Assembly (NCBI GenBank): GCA_964006375.1
Contig: OZ023266.1
Location: 12,949,565 to 13,013,564 of the forward strand
Origin: Tillus elongatus
Taxonomy: Eukaryota > Arthropoda > Insecta > Coleoptera > Cleridae
Reading direction: 5' to 3'
Length of the DNA stretch: 64,000 nt
Shown here: in pieces, positions 57,850 to 64,000 of the stretch
How the letters are laid out: every line of letters begins with the position of its first letter
Numbering within the stretch: the first letter of the stretch is position 1
Program-made: the position numbers and the translations under genes
The notes under the pieces: model-generated
The model's input: only the letters and a program-made list of their open reading frames with translations
The model's database searches: none
What the model was told of the DNA's origin: nothing

Positions 57850-59945
57850 TATCTATAAATTCGAACTCGTATATAGAGCGTCCTACTAGTACTAATTCCC
57901 TGAGCTATCTCCTTAACATATCTTTCTCGAATATATATGGCCTAAATTCTAACCTGAACTCCGTCCACCATTTCTTCCAGGTTAATAGCCTCCAACTCCT
58001 CTTCCTTAGGGAAACCCAAATCAGTACCCAAACAGCCACTAATCACCTTAATTTCCGGGGGTATGAGCTCCTTACTTCCTTTAGATTGCATGGAGGCGTG
58101 TGCGCATACATCCGTAGCCATCTACCCTGCACCAGACTCCCCAATTTAGAAGCTGCAAGAAAAGACATACTATGGATAAAACTCTCTCAGGGCTGCAACT
58201 AAATTCATCTATTGCATTTACCGGTCACCTTCTGACAACAACTTTGTCCAGCTCTTCGACTACCTTTCTGAAAAAACCAACCATCTGATTTCTGAATATC
58301 CTTCCTCCGAGGTCACTATTCTGGGTGACTTCAATGTCCATAATGAGGAATGGCTAGGATCTTCAAAAACCGATTCACAAGGGAGAACAGCGGAGGCCTT
58401 TGCAAACAGCAATTCTTTAGCAAATATGGTTCAGTAACCAACTTACTTTCCTCGTATCCCAACACACAGCTCAAATCCCTTGGATCTCCTTCTTACTACA
58501 AAACCTGAATGTTATAAGACATCGGTCACCGCCCCCCTGGGTCGCTCAGACCACGGCATAGTCACTGCTTTCTGCGCAATGCAACCCGAGGTCACACAGT
58601 CATCACACCCACGTATCGTTTGGCACTACAACTCCGCGAACTGGGAGAAAATGCGGGATTACGTTTCCTCATTTCCATAGGCGTTTGTCTGCTTCTCTCA
58701 TCCTGACCCCTCTGATATCTCACAAAACGTCACCGAAGTTATGCAAACTGGCATGGAATTATTTATTCCACGTACACAGAAAACCTCTTCAGCAAATCAA
58801 AAGCCCTGGTTCACTAAATCCTGTGACAAGACGACACTTGAAAAGGTCAAAGCTCACAAAACGCTTCTACATAATCCCAGTCAAGATAACCTCTCAAGCT
58901 CCAACGGCAGCAAACCCTTCTGGACTCTTGCTAAATCTATTGGGAATAATTTCTGCAAGAGCACGTTCCCATCTCTTGTTTCAGGGGATGAAATTGTGTC
59001 TACCGCCTTAGGCGAGGCTGAACTTCGTGCCACGTTTTTCTCTGGCAATTCTACTCTCCACCCACCTCCAAATGTTCAACCACCAAGAGTCCCCAATGTC
59101 GCGCATAAAATGACGGATATAATTTTCAAAACTAAAAATGTACTAAAGATGCCCTCCTCTCTTAATACCAGGAAAGGCTCTGGCCTTGACGAGATCCCAG
59201 CAATTGTTCTCAAAAAATGCGCACCAGAACTTGCTTCTGTCCTGACTCGTCTGTTTCAAACATCTTACAATAGAGGCATATTCCCTAGTAATTGGAAAAC
59301 TGCTCGAGTGCAACCCGTCCGCAAAAAAGGATCCAAAGCGCTTCCTAGCAACTACAGGCCTATTTCTCTCCTTTCAGTCGTCTCTAAAGTGATGGAAAAG
59401 TATATAAAATATAAAAGTACACCGAATTATTAAATTTCTTGAAAAACACAGTCCAATCCACGAGAGGCAGTATGGATTCCATCAACGCAGATCAACGGCT
59501 GACCTCCTTTCCTTTGTCACCCATTCTTGGAACAAGTCTTTGCTCTAGACATAGCATTCGACCAGGTCTGGAACGCAGCGCTGCTTAATAAACTTCAGGC
59601 CTATGGCCTACCACCAAAACCCTGTACCTGGACAGCAAATTTCCTCTCCAACAGGAGAATTTCTGTTGTCGTGGATGGCTATTCCTCTTAATTGTATTCA
59701 ATTAATGCAGGAGTCCCTCAAGGTTCAGCTTTACCCCTACTATGTTTCTTCTCCAGATCAATGACCTCCTTCTAGCACATCAAACCCAGTCCACAGTTAC
59801 TCGGACGACAGCACCCTCCACTCAAACATACAATATTATAAGCCTGTCTCTTTAGCCCAATTAGATGAGGAACGCAGACTCTTGGAGGGTTCTTGTACAA
59901 TTCAACCCCACCAAATCTCAGTCTTGCTTTCTTTCTCATACTACT
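57850..59945 (+). pseudogene. CR1/Jockey-like LINE, copy A (endonuclease plus RT)
   Basis: The longest copy of the family at 43022 and 53291. Fragments encode an APE endonuclease (LRETQIS, FIYCIYRSPSDNNF, VTILGDFNVHNEEW, LGRSDHGIV) and the RT region (KPWFTKSCDK, KGSGLDEIPAIVLKKCAPEL, NYRPISLLSVVSKVMEK, then QYGFHQRRSTADLL-like and SVVVDG in broken frames). Frames change several times and in-frame stops occur. It ends within the thumb region, without the family 3' end. Confidence 0.85.
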
Positions 59946-60244
59946 AGTACAGCATATTACTAAAAGTAATACTTTTAATTTAAACAGACGTCGAAGATTG
60001 GGTTTAGAGGTCTTAATACAAGCTCATTTAAAGAATTTCTCTCTTTTTATTTTTCTAAAAAATATTCAAATCTTATGTTCTAGCTGCCTTTGAGAAAAAG
60101 AACTTTGAATGCCCAAAACTCAATCTTCTAGGACGCTATAAAATTAAAATTTGGCATATCTAGGTACTCTAACTCTCTTTAAAAGAAATTTGTATTACAA
60201 ATTTCATCAAAGTTAGAAAAGCTTTCCAGAAGGAAACTTAATTT
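59946..60244. other. unassigned sequence
   Basis: Resembles 57560-57790 (TTTAAATTTAAACATA-like, TTAAAATTTGGTATATCTAGG), so both may be parts of one dispersed repeat. No coding. Confidence 0.4.
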
Positions 60245-60765
<521 letters not shown>

Positions 60766-60779
60766 TTTCGCGGTTTTTA

Positions 60780-61789
<1,010 letters not shown>

Positions 61790-61790
<1 letters not shown>

Positions 61791-62650
61791 CTTATACTTG
61801 TGATCAACGTATTGGTGATTTTTTTTAACGAAATGGCTAAAATACAATATGCAAAACAATCTGTTAAATTCAAAACAGGCCCAATGTATGAGTAAGTGCC
61901 CTAATTTGTGATTTCATCTAAAACCTGCGATCTTCTCATAAGATCGTTTTTTCTACGAAAAACTTGAATATATTTCAACTTGTTTTTATTTGCTGATTTT
62001 CCTGAATATCCAGAGAATAGATTTTATCCAGAAAACAGATTTTTTTCGTAAATAACATAGTACAAGATATTAGATCCACTGTCCGCTTTCCTGCATTGTT
62101 GCTTAAACATTTTCCCGTGTCAATGCGTCAAGAGGGCTTAAACTCAATCGACAGAATGTATCGATACTTCTTGTCATGTCGAAACACAGCCATCTCCTCG
62201 GCTTAGAATCACCACCGGCAGTCGACGTCTAATAATATATTTTCTCAGGGACCGACACTCATCTTATCGAAAATGTCACAACATATTCAGCTGAGAGTTG
62301 AAAATTTGTTTAGATCTGTCATGTAGAATAAACAAGCTAGCTACCCACTTTAAGTTTTTTTACAGGTAGGCAGATGAAAAAATATGTGTGCCTATTGACA
62401 AGGATCAGCTGCCTCAAATTAGAGTTTAAAACAATGTAATTTTGATATCAAGAATTAAATTGTTATGTCACAAGGTGGGGGTTTACAGCGTCGCAGATAT
62501 AAATTTTACGACCCACCAACACCACAACACACCCCCCTACAAGACTCACTTTGTAGCAAGAGAAACAACACTATAACTTGAAAGTGTAATTTAAGCATAA
62601 AATTAATTCCTATTTACTATTTATTACATAGTAAAAACTATACAATAAGA
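61790..62650. other. unassigned sequence
   Basis: No gene was identified. The right part (62460-62640) may be the 3' end of the hAT-type element whose coding end follows. Confidence 0.35.
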
Positions 62651-62678
62651 GTTGTTCATTTAGGCATTATAAAATCTT

Positions 62679-62882
62679 CTAGAGGTTTACTTTTCTAGCT
62701 TTTTCTGAGGCCAATTTTTCACTAATATGATCTGCAATAATACTTTTTGCAATGTCATACTGACTCGATAGCATAGAAAAATTACTTAAACGTTCTCGAC
62801 GAATTTGCGATCGCAAACAATTTTTTATTAATTTTAATTTGCTGAAAGACGTTTCACAGGATGAAAAGCTTTTGAAAAAATG
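62679..62882 (-). pseudogene. hAT-type transposase C-terminal dimerisation domain
   Basis: The minus strand encodes SFSSCETSFSKLKLIKNCLR, RERLSNFSMLSSQYDIAKS and KLASEKARKVNL then TAG at 62681. The SSCE.SFSKLK...ERL..LS wording is the conserved hAT-family dimerisation region of ZMYM/TTF-like transposases. Only the last 65-70 residues are present before sequence similarity ends near an AT-core repeat, so the element is truncated. Confidence 0.8.
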
Positions 62883-62889
62883 TCTTCAA

Positions 62890-63350
<461 letters not shown>

Positions 63351-64000
63351 TTGGTACACAATATTTAGAGTTTTTCAAAATTAAAAATAAAATTCCAAAC
63401 ACATGCGTTGAAACGATTTAGTGGCTAAATTCCATTGCCTAACAGAGTAGTTAACTGCCACGCGTAGAGTAATTAATCCAACAGGTATAAACCATACATC
63501 AACGGTAACCAAACTAAATATATACTAGGCAGAAAACATACTACACGAGTCAACAATCGTGATATCTCGGACGCAATTATGGAAAATGACAGACGACATG
63601 AAATAAAAAGATTGCCCAGTAATTGTGAGTTAACTGAGGGATTCAATCAAATATTAAAATACACTATATTTGTAGCTTTATTAATGGGCCCAAATACAGT
63701 TTTAGCGCAGCATAGATATATTATGCTGTCGCATAATATTGCAGAAATGTAAACAAAATCAAGCCAGGTCTCTATAAAAATGTTTCTAAAATAGTTTTTT
63801 TTTATCTTTAAGATTAAATATAAGACGTCATATAAGACCGAAACAGTCGTGGGATGTGCTTCAATGGTAATTCTACTAATTATCTAATTAATTGTTACGT
63901 ATACTTTGAATATAATATCCAGGGCATGAAGCCGATCTAAAGTGTCACGCAAATAAAACGATAGTTGACGTGCGTCTAGATGGCGCAGGGGGCATCGCGC
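63351..64000. other. unassigned sequence
   Basis: No repeat hallmark, RNA or coding frame recognised up to the window end. Confidence 0.35.

Overview
The window looks like repeat-dominated intronic or intergenic DNA of an arthropod, most likely an insect. The evidence is low GC content, insect-type transposable elements (a gypsy/17.6-like errantivirus primed by tRNA-Ser, Penelope-like elements, Jockey-superfamily and I-superfamily LINEs, Tc1/mariner and hAT fragments), and a LINE tail made of the CCTAA unit, which equals the common insect telomere repeat. No bacterial gene organisation is present. Almost every open frame of useful length belongs to a mobile element, or is an Ile-Tyr artefact of an (AT)n microsatellite.

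One host-gene signal is visible. A 56-nt exon on the minus strand (56835-56890), with clean splice sites, encodes the glycine-rich loop of a protein kinase and closely resembles STK32/YANK kinases. If that is right, much of the surrounding sequence is intron of that gene.

Layout. 1-8000: AT-core and hairpin-TIR repeats, a mariner C-terminal fragment (2700-3010), a tRNA-derived SINE (4346-4712), a palindromic pair of hammerhead-type ribozyme motifs (about 4783-4985), and a minus-strand LTR-like repeat (6890-7937). 8110-13344: a Jockey-superfamily LINE with both ORFs intact and an (AAAT)n tail. 13400-17650: an RNase H fragment, AT-core repeats, a second SINE, and hairpin-TIR repeats. 17646-24933: a young errantivirus (Ty3/gypsy with env) on the minus strand, inserted inside an (AT)n tract. 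Its 263-bp LTRs differ at 3 positions, but its frames are interrupted. 26338-29272: a Penelope-like element (minus) inserted into a SINE, with hammerhead motifs in its terminal repeats. 29390-31565: AT-core repeats. 32466-33270 and 55218-56190: further LTR-like copies. 33955-34800 and 60780-61445: GIY-YIG fragments of a second Penelope-like family, one with an internal inversion. 35280-36097: a 5'-truncated I-type LINE with a 10-bp target duplication. 39958-41031: a Tc1-type transposase pseudogene that retains a recognisable intron. 42370-44290, 46262-47830, 53291-54487 and 57850-59945: LINE fragments. 51490-52090: a Penelope fragment. 62679-62882: a hAT transposase C-terminus.

The recurring theme is nesting. 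Long (AT)n tracts sit inside a dispersed repeat family. An errantivirus has landed in one tract, a Penelope element in a SINE, and an I-type LINE in another dispersed repeat. Self-cleaving ribozyme motifs recur at seven or more places as Penelope terminal-repeat relics.
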